Below are positions 35,750 to 43,525 of a stretch of DNA of 64,000 bases, piece after piece (the first letter of the stretch is position 1; each line of letters starts with the position of its first letter). The notes under the pieces were generated by a model, which saw only the letters and a list, made by a program, of their open reading frames with translations, did not search any database and had not been told where the DNA came from. A program made the position numbers and the translations under genes. The DNA comes from Thiodiazotropha sp040507225 (GTDB taxonomy: Bacteria; Pseudomonadota; Gammaproteobacteria; Chromatiales; Chromatiaceae), in contig JBEVVG010000003.1 of the NCBI GenBank assembly GCA_040507225.1, positions 186,001 to 250,000 of the forward strand. The letters run 5' to 3'.

Positions 35750-36766
35750 ATGGAGATTAGAATGATTGATACCTCAGTCGAGTCGGATACCTCGGATGAA
35801 GACACTGCCATGGAGGACCTGGAAGACAGTGAAATCATCATGTCTGACGACCAGGAAGAGAGCAGCGAAGCTTCCTTCGAGAAGAGTGCTTCCAATGAAA
35901 CCCTGAAGAACAAAACCCTGGAAGCCAGCGATGCGCAGATGGATGCCACCCGCCTGTATCTCAACGAGATCGGGATATCCAAACTGCTGACCGCTGAAGA
36001 AGAGGTTTACTATGCGCGCCTGGCCCAGAAGGGTGACCAGGCGGCCCGGCAGCGCATGATCGAGAGTAATCTGCGCCTGGTGGTGAAAATAGCCCGGCGC
36101 TACATGAATCGGGGTCTTGCGCTGCTCGATCTTATCGAGGAGGGCAATCTGGGTCTGATCCGTGCCGTTGAGAAGTTCGATCCGGAACGGGGATTTCGCT
36201 TTTCCACCTACGCCACCTGGTGGATACGCCAGACGATCGAACGCGCGATCATGAACCAGACTCGCACCATCCGCCTGCCGATTCATGTGGTCAAGGAGAT
36301 CAATGTCTACCTGAGAGCGGCACGCAAACTGGCCCAGTCCCTCGATCACGAACCCAGTTCCGAGGAGATTGCCGAACTGCTCGATCGCCCCATCGACGAA
36401 GTCAAACGCATGCTGGGTTTGAATGAGCGTGTCACCTCTGTGGATACCCCGTTTGGCAAGGATGCGGACAAGCCGCTGCTGGATACGATCGCTGATGAAA
36501 AAAATCATGACCCGACAGTGGACATCCAGAACGATGGGCTGAACGCTAACCTGGACCGTTGGCTGAGTAAGCTCAATGACAAGCAGCGGGAGGTGGTGGA
36601 GCGGCGTTTCGGTCTGCACGGCTATGAAAACTCCACTCTGGAACAGGTGGCGAATGAACTGGGTGTGACCCGTGAACGGGTCAGGCAGATTCAAATGGAC
36701 GCACTGAGACGCCTCAGGGATATTCTGGAAAGAGACGGCTTTTCGGTCGAATCCATCTTCAAATAG
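35750..36766 (+). CDS. rpoS: RNA polymerase sigma factor RpoS
   Basis: 338 residues, sigma-70 family group 2. An acidic N-terminus is followed by region 1.2 (DATRLYLNEIG), region 2 (DLIEEGNLGLIRAVEKFD; FSTYATWWIRQTIERA), region 3 and region 4 with the helix-turn-helix (LEQVANELGVTRERVRQIQ). Downstream of nlpD it is RpoS, the general-stress/stationary-phase sigma factor. Two starts are possible, ATG 35750 or ATG 35762; the latter has GGAGAT upstream. fnr follows by 9 bp. Confidence 0.94.
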   Translation: MEIRMIDTSVESDTSDEDTAMEDLEDSEIIMSDDQEESSEASFEKSASNETLKNKTLEASDAQMDATRLYLNEIGISKLLTAEEEVYYARLAQKGDQAARQRMIESNLRLVVKIARRYMNRGLALLDLIEEGNLGLIRAVEKFDPERGFRFSTYATWWIRQTIERAIMNQTRTIRLPIHVVKEINVYLRAARKLAQSLDHEPSSEEIAELLDRPIDEVKRMLGLNERVTSVDTPFGKDADKPLLDTIADEKNHDPTVDIQNDGLNANLDRWLSKLNDKQREVVERRFGLHGYENSTLEQVANELGVTRERVRQIQMDALRRLRDILERDGFSVESIFK

Positions 36767-36775
36767 CGGATCTCG

Positions 36776-37519
36776 ATGTCCCGTACCTGCTGCCTGCCCG
36801 GTCCCGCCAAAGGGGAGCCACCCCAGGAGGTGGCCTGCAGGGAATGCGGCCTGGATCCCATCTGCCAGGTACTGGATTATGCGGAGCCTGAAAGTGGGGT
36901 GCCGGATGGGGTCCTGGCGAGGCGCACACCCATCAGGCGAGGCGAGATGCTGATGGCGCACAATCAGCCGTTCCACGCGATCTATGCAGTCAAGTCGGGC
37001 TCATTCAAGGCGCTGACCTGGGATCTCTCCAACTCTGAGAGGGTAGTGGGATTTTTTCTCCCCGGTGACCTGATCGGTAGTGATGGACTGGCGACCAAAC
37101 GTTACTCGTACACGGTGCGGGCCCTGGAGGAGAGCAGTGTCTGCAGTCTTGAAATCGATGCGTTGACCCGGGTCGGGCGATCCCGGGAAGCGATTCAGGA
37201 GGCTTTGATCACGCTGCTAGGACAGGAGATGGCCATGAGTCACATGGTAACCACCTCACTGATCCAGCAGAATGCGGAACAGCGCCTGGCCGCCTTCATA
37301 TTATCCCTGGCACGGCGTTCATCCTTGCGTGGTCTTTCCAGTCAGGAACTGGGTTTGAGCATGTCGCGCAGTGATATCGCCAGCTATCTCGGTCTGGCCC
37401 GGGAAACCGTCAGCCGAATACTGACCCGATTTCAGAAATCCCGCCTGATTCAACTGCGCAAACACACCCTCAAAGTGCTCGACAGCAGCGCCCTGGAGCG
37501 ACTCTCAGCGCTGGGTTAA
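36776..37519 (+). CDS. fnr: FNR/Anr-type oxygen-responsive regulator
   Basis: 247 residues. The N-terminal cysteines C21, C24 and C30 (CRECGLDPIC) plus C123 (SSVCSLEID) match the four ligands of the oxygen-labile [4Fe-4S] cluster of FNR. A cNMP-fold sensor region follows, then a dimer helix and a C-terminal HTH (MSRSDIASYLGLARETVSRIL). The ETVSR stretch is the FNR ExxSR recognition motif for TTGAT half-sites. It lies 9 bp behind rpoS and just upstream of ccoN, whose promoter region has two FNR-type boxes. Whether it is co-transcribed with rpoS is inferred from spacing. Confidence 0.93.
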   Translation: MSRTCCLPGPAKGEPPQEVACRECGLDPICQVLDYAEPESGVPDGVLARRTPIRRGEMLMAHNQPFHAIYAVKSGSFKALTWDLSNSERVVGFFLPGDLIGSDGLATKRYSYTVRALEESSVCSLEIDALTRVGRSREAIQEALITLLGQEMAMSHMVTTSLIQQNAEQRLAAFILSLARRSSLRGLSSQELGLSMSRSDIASYLGLARETVSRILTRFQKSRLIQLRKHTLKVLDSSALERLSALG

Positions 37520-37525
37520 TGAGAT

Positions 37526-37539
37526 TTGTTCTCAATCAA
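37526..37539 (+). promoter_or_regulatory. Possible FNR box behind fnr
   Basis: TTGTT-CTCA-ATCAA matches the FNR consensus TTGAT-N4-ATCAA at nine of ten positions. It begins 7 bp after the fnr stop and lies about 130 bp upstream of the inferred ccoN promoter, too far for classical activation alone. Confidence 0.5.
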
Positions 37540-37622
37540 CTTGCAACTGATTTTCATTCAACGTCTGCAATTGCGCGCTGTGCCTTATTCGGTCATTTGT
37601 TTTTTGTTTTTTTAGGCTTTTT

Positions 37623-37636
37623 TTGATCTGTGTCAA
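37623..37636 (+). promoter_or_regulatory. FNR box of the ccoN promoter
   Basis: TTGAT-CTGT-GTCAA matches the FNR consensus at nine of ten positions. Its centre (37629.5) is about 40 bp upstream of a transcription start expected from the AATAAT at 37657-37662, the geometry of a class II FNR-activated promoter. Confidence 0.75.
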
Positions 37637-37656
37637 TTAGTCACAAATCTTCGTTA

Positions 37657-37662
37657 AATAAT
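37657..37662 (+). promoter_or_regulatory. Candidate -10 element for ccoNOQP
   Basis: AATAAT, five of six to TATAAT, placed at the right distance from the FNR box. The start would be near 37669-37671, giving a ~190-base leader before ccoN. Confidence 0.45.
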
Positions 37663-37740
37663 TGTTTTAACAGCCTGTTAAACGTCCGTTCATTGTCCAG
37701 TATCCGGGCATTATCGTATTGACATCTGATCCATTTAAGA

Positions 37741-37754
37741 GTGATATATGTCAC
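37741..37754 (+). promoter_or_regulatory. CRP-like palindrome in the ccoN leader
   Basis: GTGA-TATATG-TCAC has the core spacing of CRP-family sites (TGTGA-N6-TCACA). It follows a perfect -35 sequence TTGACA at 37719-37724, so it may mark a second regulated promoter. Which regulator binds is unknown. Confidence 0.35.
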
Positions 37755-37858
37755 GCTGCGATTGTGGCATTTCACACAGTAGCAGTAGTAGGGTTATTCC
37801 CTGCGATTCCTGACTTCGTAGTTTTTTTATTCATTTTTGTTTTAATTGAGGGGGGTAC

Positions 37859-39292
37859 ATGGACGCCGCAGCCGAGCAAAAGTACAACTTCGATGTTGTG
37901 CGATGGTTTACCGTCATGGCCGTGGTCTACTTAGTTGTAGGCGCATTCGTTGGTGTTTACATTGCATCAGAACTTGCCTGGCCGATTCTGAATTTCGATA
38001 TTCCTTACATCACGTTCGGGCGTCTTCGTCCGCTTCACACCAACGCGGTGATCTTCGCCTTTGGCGGTTGTGCGCTGATGGCAACATCGTACTACAGCGT
38101 CCAGCGTACCTGCGGCGTGCGGATCTGGAGTGACAAGCTCGCATGGTTTGTCTTCTGGGGCTGGAACCTGATCATCGTTGCCGCTGTGATCACCCTCCCG
38201 CTGGGCATCAACCAGAGCAAGGAGTACGCAGAACTGGAATGGCCGATCGATCTGGCGATCGCGGTTGTCTGGCTGAGCTACACCTTCAATTTCATCATGA
38301 CCCTGGCGACCCGCAAGTCGTCACACATCTATGTCTCTAACTGGTTCTTCCTCGGCATGATGGTCATGATCACCTACCTGCACGTGGTCAACAGCCTGGC
38401 CGTCCCGGTTGACATGTTCAAATCCTACTCCCTGTTCTCCGGCGTTCAGGACGCCATGGTTCAGTGGTGGTGGGGTCACAACGCGGTTGGTTTCTACCTG
38501 ACTGCCGGGTTCCTGGGCATCATGTACTACTTCGTGCCGAAACAGGCAGGCCGCCCGGTCTACTCCTACCGCTTGTCGGTCATCCACTTCTGGGCCCTGA
38601 TGTTCGGCTATGTGTGGCTGGGTGCGCATCACCTGCAGTACACCGCACTGCCTGACTGGACCGGTTCTCTGGGCGCCGCTGTCTCCCTGGCCATGATCAT
38701 CCCCTCCTGGGGTGGCGCGGTGAACGGCATGATGACCCTGTCCGGTGCCTGGGACAAACTGCGTACCGACTACATCCTGCGCTTCATGATCATGTCACTG
38801 GCCTTCTACGCCATGTCCACCTTCGAAGGTCCGGTCATGTCTCTGAAGACCGTCAACGCCCTCTCTCACTACACCGACTGGACCGTAGGTCACGTACACT
38901 CCGGTGCTCTGGGCTGGGTGGCCATGGTCGCGATTGGCGCCATCTATCATTTGATGATGCGTACCTTCCACACCGAAATGTGGTCCATGAAGCTGATCAA
39001 CGCACACTTCTGGACGGCCACCATCGGCGCGGTTGTCTACGTCGTCGCAATGTGGGTGTCCGGTATCATGCAGGGCCTGATGTGGCGCGCGTATGACGAG
39101 TACGGCACTCTGGCCTACACCTTTGCGGAATCCGTTGAAGCCATGCATCCCTACTACGCAATGCGGGCGATCGGTGGAATGATCTTCCTGCTCGGCGCTG
39201 TGCTGATGCTGATCAACGTTCTTATGACTGTTGCGAAAGCATCCAGTGAAGGCAGCCTGCAGCAGGCTCGCACCGCTGCAGCAACGGCTTAA
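37859..39292 (+). CDS. ccoN: cbb3-type cytochrome c oxidase subunit I
   Basis: 477 residues, about twelve membrane segments. The haem b and haem b3/CuB histidines are seen in RPLHTNAVIFAFGG, WWWGHNAVGFYLTAGF, WLGAHHLQYTALPDW and HYTDWTVGHVHSGALGW. It is the catalytic subunit that reduces O2 with high affinity. GAGGGGGG lies just before the ATG. First gene of ccoNOQP, under probable FNR control. Confidence 0.97.
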   Translation: MDAAAEQKYNFDVVRWFTVMAVVYLVVGAFVGVYIASELAWPILNFDIPYITFGRLRPLHTNAVIFAFGGCALMATSYYSVQRTCGVRIWSDKLAWFVFWGWNLIIVAAVITLPLGINQSKEYAELEWPIDLAIAVVWLSYTFNFIMTLATRKSSHIYVSNWFFLGMMVMITYLHVVNSLAVPVDMFKSYSLFSGVQDAMVQWWWGHNAVGFYLTAGFLGIMYYFVPKQAGRPVYSYRLSVIHFWALMFGYVWLGAHHLQYTALPDWTGSLGAAVSLAMIIPSWGGAVNGMMTLSGAWDKLRTDYILRFMIMSLAFYAMSTFEGPVMSLKTVNALSHYTDWTVGHVHSGALGWVAMVAIGAIYHLMMRTFHTEMWSMKLINAHFWTATIGAVVYVVAMWVSGIMQGLMWRAYDEYGTLAYTFAESVEAMHPYYAMRAIGGMIFLLGAVLMLINVLMTVAKASSEGSLQQARTAAATA

Positions 39293-39313
39293 TTTTTAGG
39301 GGGTTTCGCAAAA

Positions 39314-40027
39314 ATGGCGAATGATAATCAATCTGTTGGCTTCCAGGAGAAGATGGAGAAAAACATCTGGCTGCTCCTGGTTATTCTGGCAATGGCCCTG
39401 TCCGTTGGTGGCCTTGTCGAGATTGTTCCGCTGTTCTTCATGAAGAACACCATGGAGCATAACAACGCTCCGGAGTTGATCTGGCAGCGTCAGGCAGGTC
39501 AGACCCTGCAGGACCACAAGCCGGGTGACGGTGTTCGTCCGTACACCGCTCTGGAACTGGCTGGACGGGATGTGTATCAGCGGGAGGGGTGCTATCTGTG
39601 CCACTCTCAGATGGTGCGTCCTTTCCGTGATGAGAAAGAGCGCTATGGTCACTACTCTCTGGCATCAGAGTCCATGTATGACCATCCTTTCCAATGGGGT
39701 TCGAAACGTACCGGTCCTGACTTCGCGCGTCTCGGCGGTAAGTACTCGGACGATTGGCACCGGAAACACCTGCGCGCACCGCGCTCCGTGGTTCCTGAGT
39801 CGGTCATGCCCAACTATCCCTGGCTGAAAGACAACACGGTCGAGGGTGTGGATATGGCACAACGCTTCCAGGTGATGCGTCTGATGGGTGTTCCCTACAC
39901 CGATGAAGACATTGCCTCAGCCAATGACGAGCTGAAGGGCAAGACCGAGGAAGATGCGATGGTTGCCTATCTGCAGGTCCTGGGAACGATGGCGACTCTG
40001 GACGAAAACAAGGTCTATCGTCAGTAA
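39314..40027 (+). CDS. ccoO: cbb3 oxidase monohaem subunit II
   Basis: 237 residues: one N-terminal membrane anchor (NIWLLLVILAMALSVGGLVEI) and one c-type haem site CYLCH in EGCYLCHSQMVRPF. It passes electrons from CcoP to the CcoN active site on the periplasmic side. TAGGGGG upstream is the ribosome site. The ccoQ ATG follows the stop codon without a gap. Confidence 0.97.
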   Translation: MANDNQSVGFQEKMEKNIWLLLVILAMALSVGGLVEIVPLFFMKNTMEHNNAPELIWQRQAGQTLQDHKPGDGVRPYTALELAGRDVYQREGCYLCHSQMVRPFRDEKERYGHYSLASESMYDHPFQWGSKRTGPDFARLGGKYSDDWHRKHLRAPRSVVPESVMPNYPWLKDNTVEGVDMAQRFQVMRLMGVPYTDEDIASANDELKGKTEEDAMVAYLQVLGTMATLDENKVYRQ

Positions 40028-40231
40028 ATGAAAGGGTACTTTCATACAGACTGGGAGGCGATGACCACCAACGATTGGATCGGTTTGATCATGACGGTGG
40101 TCACGTTCTTCCTAATGATTGGCGTGTACTTCTACGCCTTGCGTCCAAAAAACCGGGAGAAGCTGGAAAAAAACCGCTTCATCCCTATGGACGATGATGC
40201 AAATGATAGCGGAGACAAAAATGGCGGATAA
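40028..40231 (+). CDS. ccoQ: cbb3 oxidase small subunit CcoQ
   Basis: 67 residues, one transmembrane helix (WIGLIMTVVTFFLMIGVYFYALRP) and a charged cytoplasmic tail. CcoQ stabilises the complex. It starts at the base after the ccoO stop and overlaps ccoP by 11 bp in another frame. Confidence 0.9.
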   Translation: MKGYFHTDWEAMTTNDWIGLIMTVVTFFLMIGVYFYALRPKNREKLEKNRFIPMDDDANDSGDKNGG

Positions 40232-41072
40232 CAATCCTTTTCCGGGTGAAAACAATACCGGACATATCTGGGACGACAACCTCCGGGAGCTTAGCAACCC
40301 GCCACCACGCTGGTGGATGATCGCCTTCTGGGCGTCAATCATCTGGTGGGTTGCCTACGGCTTCCTCTACCCCATGTGGCCGGTAGGTCAGGAACCGACC
40401 CAGGGACTCATGGGTTGGAGTCAAATGGACGAGTATCAGAAAGGTGTGGACGAGGTTGAAGCCGTCCGTGCTGAGTACGAAACCCAACTCAAGGGCATGA
40501 GTGCCAAAGAGATCCTGGCTGATCCAGGGCTTTCCCAGTACGTGGTGGCTTCGGCGAAGGTGCTGTTCGGTGACAACTGCGCAGCCTGTCACGGCGGCGG
40601 TGGTCAGGGCGGTCCCGGGTATCCGGTACTGGCTGATGACGACTGGCTCTATGGCGGTGCCGTCGAGACCATTCAACAGACCGTCACCAACGGTCGTCGG
40701 GGCATCATGACAGCTCACGGTAAGATGCTGAGCGATACCGAAATCGACAGTCTGGCTGATGCGATCATGGCGGGGAATCCCACCTCTGATTCCAACTTCA
40801 CCCAGAAGGGCTGTGTGGCCTGCCATGGCATGGACGGCAAGGGTATGGCGGTCCTGGGTTCGGCGAATCTCACCGATGGCATCTACCGGTTCATGCCGGA
40901 AGGTGATCAGACCCTGCGCGACAGCATCAAGTACACCATCAAGTACGGTGTCAACGATGCGACTGAACCCAAGACGCGTGATGCTCAGATGCCTGCGTTC
41001 GGCGATCGTCTGTCGGATGATGACATCAAGAAACTGGCCGTCTACGTGCATCAGTTCGGTGGCGGTCAATAA
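40221..41072 (+). CDS. ccoP: cbb3 oxidase dihaem subunit III
   Basis: 283 residues from the ATG at 40221, chosen because it starts the conserved NNPFPGENNTGHIWDDNLREL sequence and has GGAGAC before it; a longer frame upstream is only the overlap with ccoQ. One membrane helix is followed by two cytochrome c domains with CAACH and CVACH. It accepts electrons from soluble or bc1-derived cytochromes. Confidence 0.96.
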   Translation: MADNNPFPGENNTGHIWDDNLRELSNPPPRWWMIAFWASIIWWVAYGFLYPMWPVGQEPTQGLMGWSQMDEYQKGVDEVEAVRAEYETQLKGMSAKEILADPGLSQYVVASAKVLFGDNCAACHGGGGQGGPGYPVLADDDWLYGGAVETIQQTVTNGRRGIMTAHGKMLSDTEIDSLADAIMAGNPTSDSNFTQKGCVACHGMDGKGMAVLGSANLTDGIYRFMPEGDQTLRDSIKYTIKYGVNDATEPKTRDAQMPAFGDRLSDDDIKKLAVYVHQFGGGQ

Positions 41073-41110
41073 GCGACGACCGCGATCGCATTGCACTTTT
41101 TCCATCATGA

Positions 41111-41137
41111 CCGTGTGAGCAGGGAAGACTCACACGG
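41111..41137 (+). other. Strong hairpin between ccoP and the 41-residue gene
   Basis: CCGTGTGAG (41111-41119) and CTCACACGG (41129-41137), a perfect 9-bp stem with a 9-base loop and no T-run. It ends 21 bases before the next start codon and could stabilise the ccoNOQP mRNA end or adjust read-through. Confidence 0.55.
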
Positions 41138-41158
41138 TATTAAAAATAGGGGATTGCT

Positions 41159-41284
41159 ATGAACGGAGATGCAGTATTTTGGGGTTCGATCATCAGCGTT
41201 GTGATCTGCGTTGTGATCATCGTTTATCTCGGCTTCAAAGTCGGCAAACTGATCAAGAGCGACGCAGACAAGCACAGCAGCTGA
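41159..41284 (+). CDS. 41-residue single-helix membrane protein behind ccoP
   Basis: ATG at 41159 with a TAGGGGAT ribosome site. The product begins MNGDAVFWGS, has one hydrophobic helix (about residues 9-25, SIISVVICVVIIVYLGF) and a charged tail ending DADKHSS. It lies between ccoP and an intrinsic terminator, so it is the last gene of the oxidase operon. Size, topology and place recall CcoM, the small extra cbb3 subunit described in Pseudomonas stutzeri, but sequence relationship cannot be judged here. Confidence 0.72.
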   Translation: MNGDAVFWGSIISVVICVVIIVYLGFKVGKLIKSDADKHSS

Positions 41285-41305
41285 TATCACTGCTGGCACA
41301 GTATG

Positions 41306-41331
41306 AAGGGGGGTCTAACCCCCCTTTTTTA
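41306..41331 (+). terminator. Intrinsic terminator of the ccoNOQP operon
   Basis: AAGGGGGG (41306-41313) pairs with CCCCCCTT (41319-41326) around TCTAA and runs into T residues. The next 170 bp up to ccoG contain no gene and should hold the ccoG promoter. Confidence 0.9.
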
Positions 41332-41501
41332 TTGGCTGCAGGTAGGTTCTGGATCTACAGTCAGGGAAGTTGAGAATGCTTGTGATTATTAGTTTTCACT
41401 GATTAATTCTTCCAGAGATATTGATAAATCGCATTGGCTGGCAGTTCGCCCAGGTCTTATGATTTTCTGAGTTTACCCCTGTTACCAGAGGAGTCGATCC
41501 G

Positions 41502-42935
41502 TTGAGTGCAAATGAGAAAACCGCTACCAAAGAGTCGGTTGTTGATGAGCTTTATGCAGAGTCTGCTCACTGGCAACTGAATACAGGTGAAGAGACCATT
41601 CATGCCAAACGCATGGGGGGTTACTGGCGGAAAATCAAATGGCTCACAGCTTCCTCCTGGATCATCTTCTTCATCGGACCCTACTTTCAATGGGATGGTC
41701 GCCAGGCCATCCTGTTCGATATCCCCAACCGTCAGTTCCATATCCTGGGTGCCACCATTCTGCCCCAGGATTTCTGGATGCTGTCATTGACTCTGCTGTT
41801 CCTTGCCCTGCTGCTTGCCGTGGCAACCGCCCTGGCAGGTCGAATCTACTGCGGATTTTTCTGCTTTCAGACCGTGTGGACGGACATCTTTACCTGGTTG
41901 GAGGATAAGCTTGAAGGTACGCCGGCAAAGCGGCGCAAACTCGACAATTCTCCGATCAGCCTGTCCAAGATTCGCATCAAACTCACCAAGCATCTGATTT
42001 GGCTGCTCATCTCTGCGATTACCGGAATCAGCTTCGTCGCCTGGTTCTATAACGCCCAGGATCTGTGGCGGGATCTGCTGACCCTGCAGGCCAGTCCGGT
42101 GGCATACGGAACCATTGCGCTGTTTACCGCGGGTACCTACGTGCTGGCGGGCTACATGCGTGAGCAGGCCTGTTTCTGGCTGTGCCCCTATGCCCGTATC
42201 CAGGGTGTCATGATCGATAAGACCACGGTAGTACCCTCATACGATTTCCATCGGGGTGAGCCGCGTGGACGTATCGTCAAAGGCCAATCCGATGATGAAC
42301 GTACCACCGGTGACTGTGTGGACTGCAAGCAGTGTATCGCGGTGTGCCCGACCGGTGTGGATATCCGTCAGGGGCAGCAGGAAGGCTGCATCATGTGTGC
42401 CCTGTGTATCGATGCCTGTGATGATGTCATGGACAAGATCGGTCGTCCCAAGGGGCTGATTCGCTATGTCTCCTATGAGACCCTGGAGGCCAACAAGCAG
42501 CCGTTGCCGCTGCTCAAGCGTCCGCGTGTGTGGGTTTACGGGGCCATTATGTCCCTGGCCCTGGCGGGCATCGTGTATGGCCTGACATCCCTGGCGCCGC
42601 TGGAAATCAAGGTTTTGCATGATCGCCAGCCGCTGTATGTGCTGCAAAGCGATGGCAGTATTCAGAACAAGTACACGGTGAAGATCCTGAATAAACTTTC
42701 TGAGGATATTCCTGTCACACTCAGTGCCGAGGGTCCGGATGGCCTGATCATGGTCGATCCTGAGGTGGTCACCACCGCACGTCACGGCATGGTGACCGCA
42801 AGAACCGTATTTCTGCGGGTCCCGAGAGAGATGCTCAAGAGTGAAACCTCACCCGTCATATTCAAGGTGCACGGTATACTGGGTGAACGTGATATGAAGA
42901 ATACCCGCAAGAGTGTCTTTATTGGTCCCAAGTAG
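41502..42935 (+). CDS. ccoG: CcoG (RdxA/FixG), copper reductase for cbb3 assembly
   Basis: 477 residues from a TTG at 41502 with AGAGGAG upstream. Several membrane segments, a motif RIYCGFFCFQTVWTD and two ferredoxin-type clusters (CVDCKQCIAVCPTG; CIMCALCIDACDDV), then a C-terminal Ig-like periplasmic domain. CcoG reduces Cu(II) to Cu(I) for delivery by CcoI. It has its own terminator downstream. Confidence 0.95.
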   Translation: MSANEKTATKESVVDELYAESAHWQLNTGEETIHAKRMGGYWRKIKWLTASSWIIFFIGPYFQWDGRQAILFDIPNRQFHILGATILPQDFWMLSLTLLFLALLLAVATALAGRIYCGFFCFQTVWTDIFTWLEDKLEGTPAKRRKLDNSPISLSKIRIKLTKHLIWLLISAITGISFVAWFYNAQDLWRDLLTLQASPVAYGTIALFTAGTYVLAGYMREQACFWLCPYARIQGVMIDKTTVVPSYDFHRGEPRGRIVKGQSDDERTTGDCVDCKQCIAVCPTGVDIRQGQQEGCIMCALCIDACDDVMDKIGRPKGLIRYVSYETLEANKQPLPLLKRPRVWVYGAIMSLALAGIVYGLTSLAPLEIKVLHDRQPLYVLQSDGSIQNKYTVKILNKLSEDIPVTLSAEGPDGLIMVDPEVVTTARHGMVTARTVFLRVPREMLKSETSPVIFKVHGILGERDMKNTRKSVFIGPK

Positions 42936-42963
42936 CGGGACTGGTACAATGTCTGTACAAGAG

Positions 42964-42989
42964 GGCGGGCAGCAATGTCCGCCTTTTTT
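42964..42989 (+). terminator. Intrinsic terminator behind ccoG
   Basis: GGCGGGCA (42964-42971) pairs with TGTCCGCC (42976-42983) with one G-U pair and a stable GCAA tetraloop, followed by six T residues. ccoH starts only 21 bp later. Confidence 0.85.
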
Positions 42990-43010
42990 AATTAAGCGAT
43001 ATTGATGTGA

Positions 43011-43523
43011 ATGACTGTTATGGCAGATAAAAATTCAGCTTGGCGGAGTCCCTGGGTAATCGCCTGGGTGGCCATGGTGGTGATCTTCTTCACCATGAAT
43101 GCAATCATGATCTACCTGGCAACCGACAATAATCCCGGTCTGGTGGTCAACGATTTCTATGATCGGGGTCAGGACTATGAGAAGAACATGCTGAAGCGTC
43201 AGGCGAGGGATCCCAAATGGGAGATGCGTATTGACCTACCCCGCAAGATTGCTGTGGATGAAGACGTGGTGTGTCGCTTCAGTGTCAAGGACAGGGAAGG
43301 CGCACCCGTCGACCGGGAGGCAGTGGTCTTCCATGCGTACCGCCCTTCGGATGCCAATCAGGATTTCTCCATACCCATGCAGCGGGTAGGGCCGGGTCTC
43401 TACGAGGCCAATGTCAGTTTCCCGTTGGTCGGTGTCTGGGATACCCTGGTCAGTATTCGTAATGGGGAAGATGAGTACAATGCGCCGAAAAGGATTGGTG
43501 TAGGTATCGACTGGATTCCCTGA
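43011..43523 (+). CDS. ccoH: CcoH/FixH assembly protein
   Basis: 170 residues: one N-terminal membrane helix (WVIAWVAMVVIFFTMNAIMIYL) followed by the FixH signature GLVVNDFYDRGQDYEKN and a periplasmic beta-rich domain. It helps assemble the cbb3 oxidase and links CcoG/CcoI to the subunits. A second start at 43020 is possible. ccoI begins 2 bp after the stop. Confidence 0.92.
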   Translation: MTVMADKNSAWRSPWVIAWVAMVVIFFTMNAIMIYLATDNNPGLVVNDFYDRGQDYEKNMLKRQARDPKWEMRIDLPRKIAVDEDVVCRFSVKDREGAPVDREAVVFHAYRPSDANQDFSIPMQRVGPGLYEANVSFPLVGVWDTLVSIRNGEDEYNAPKRIGVGIDWIP

Positions 43524-43525
43524 CT

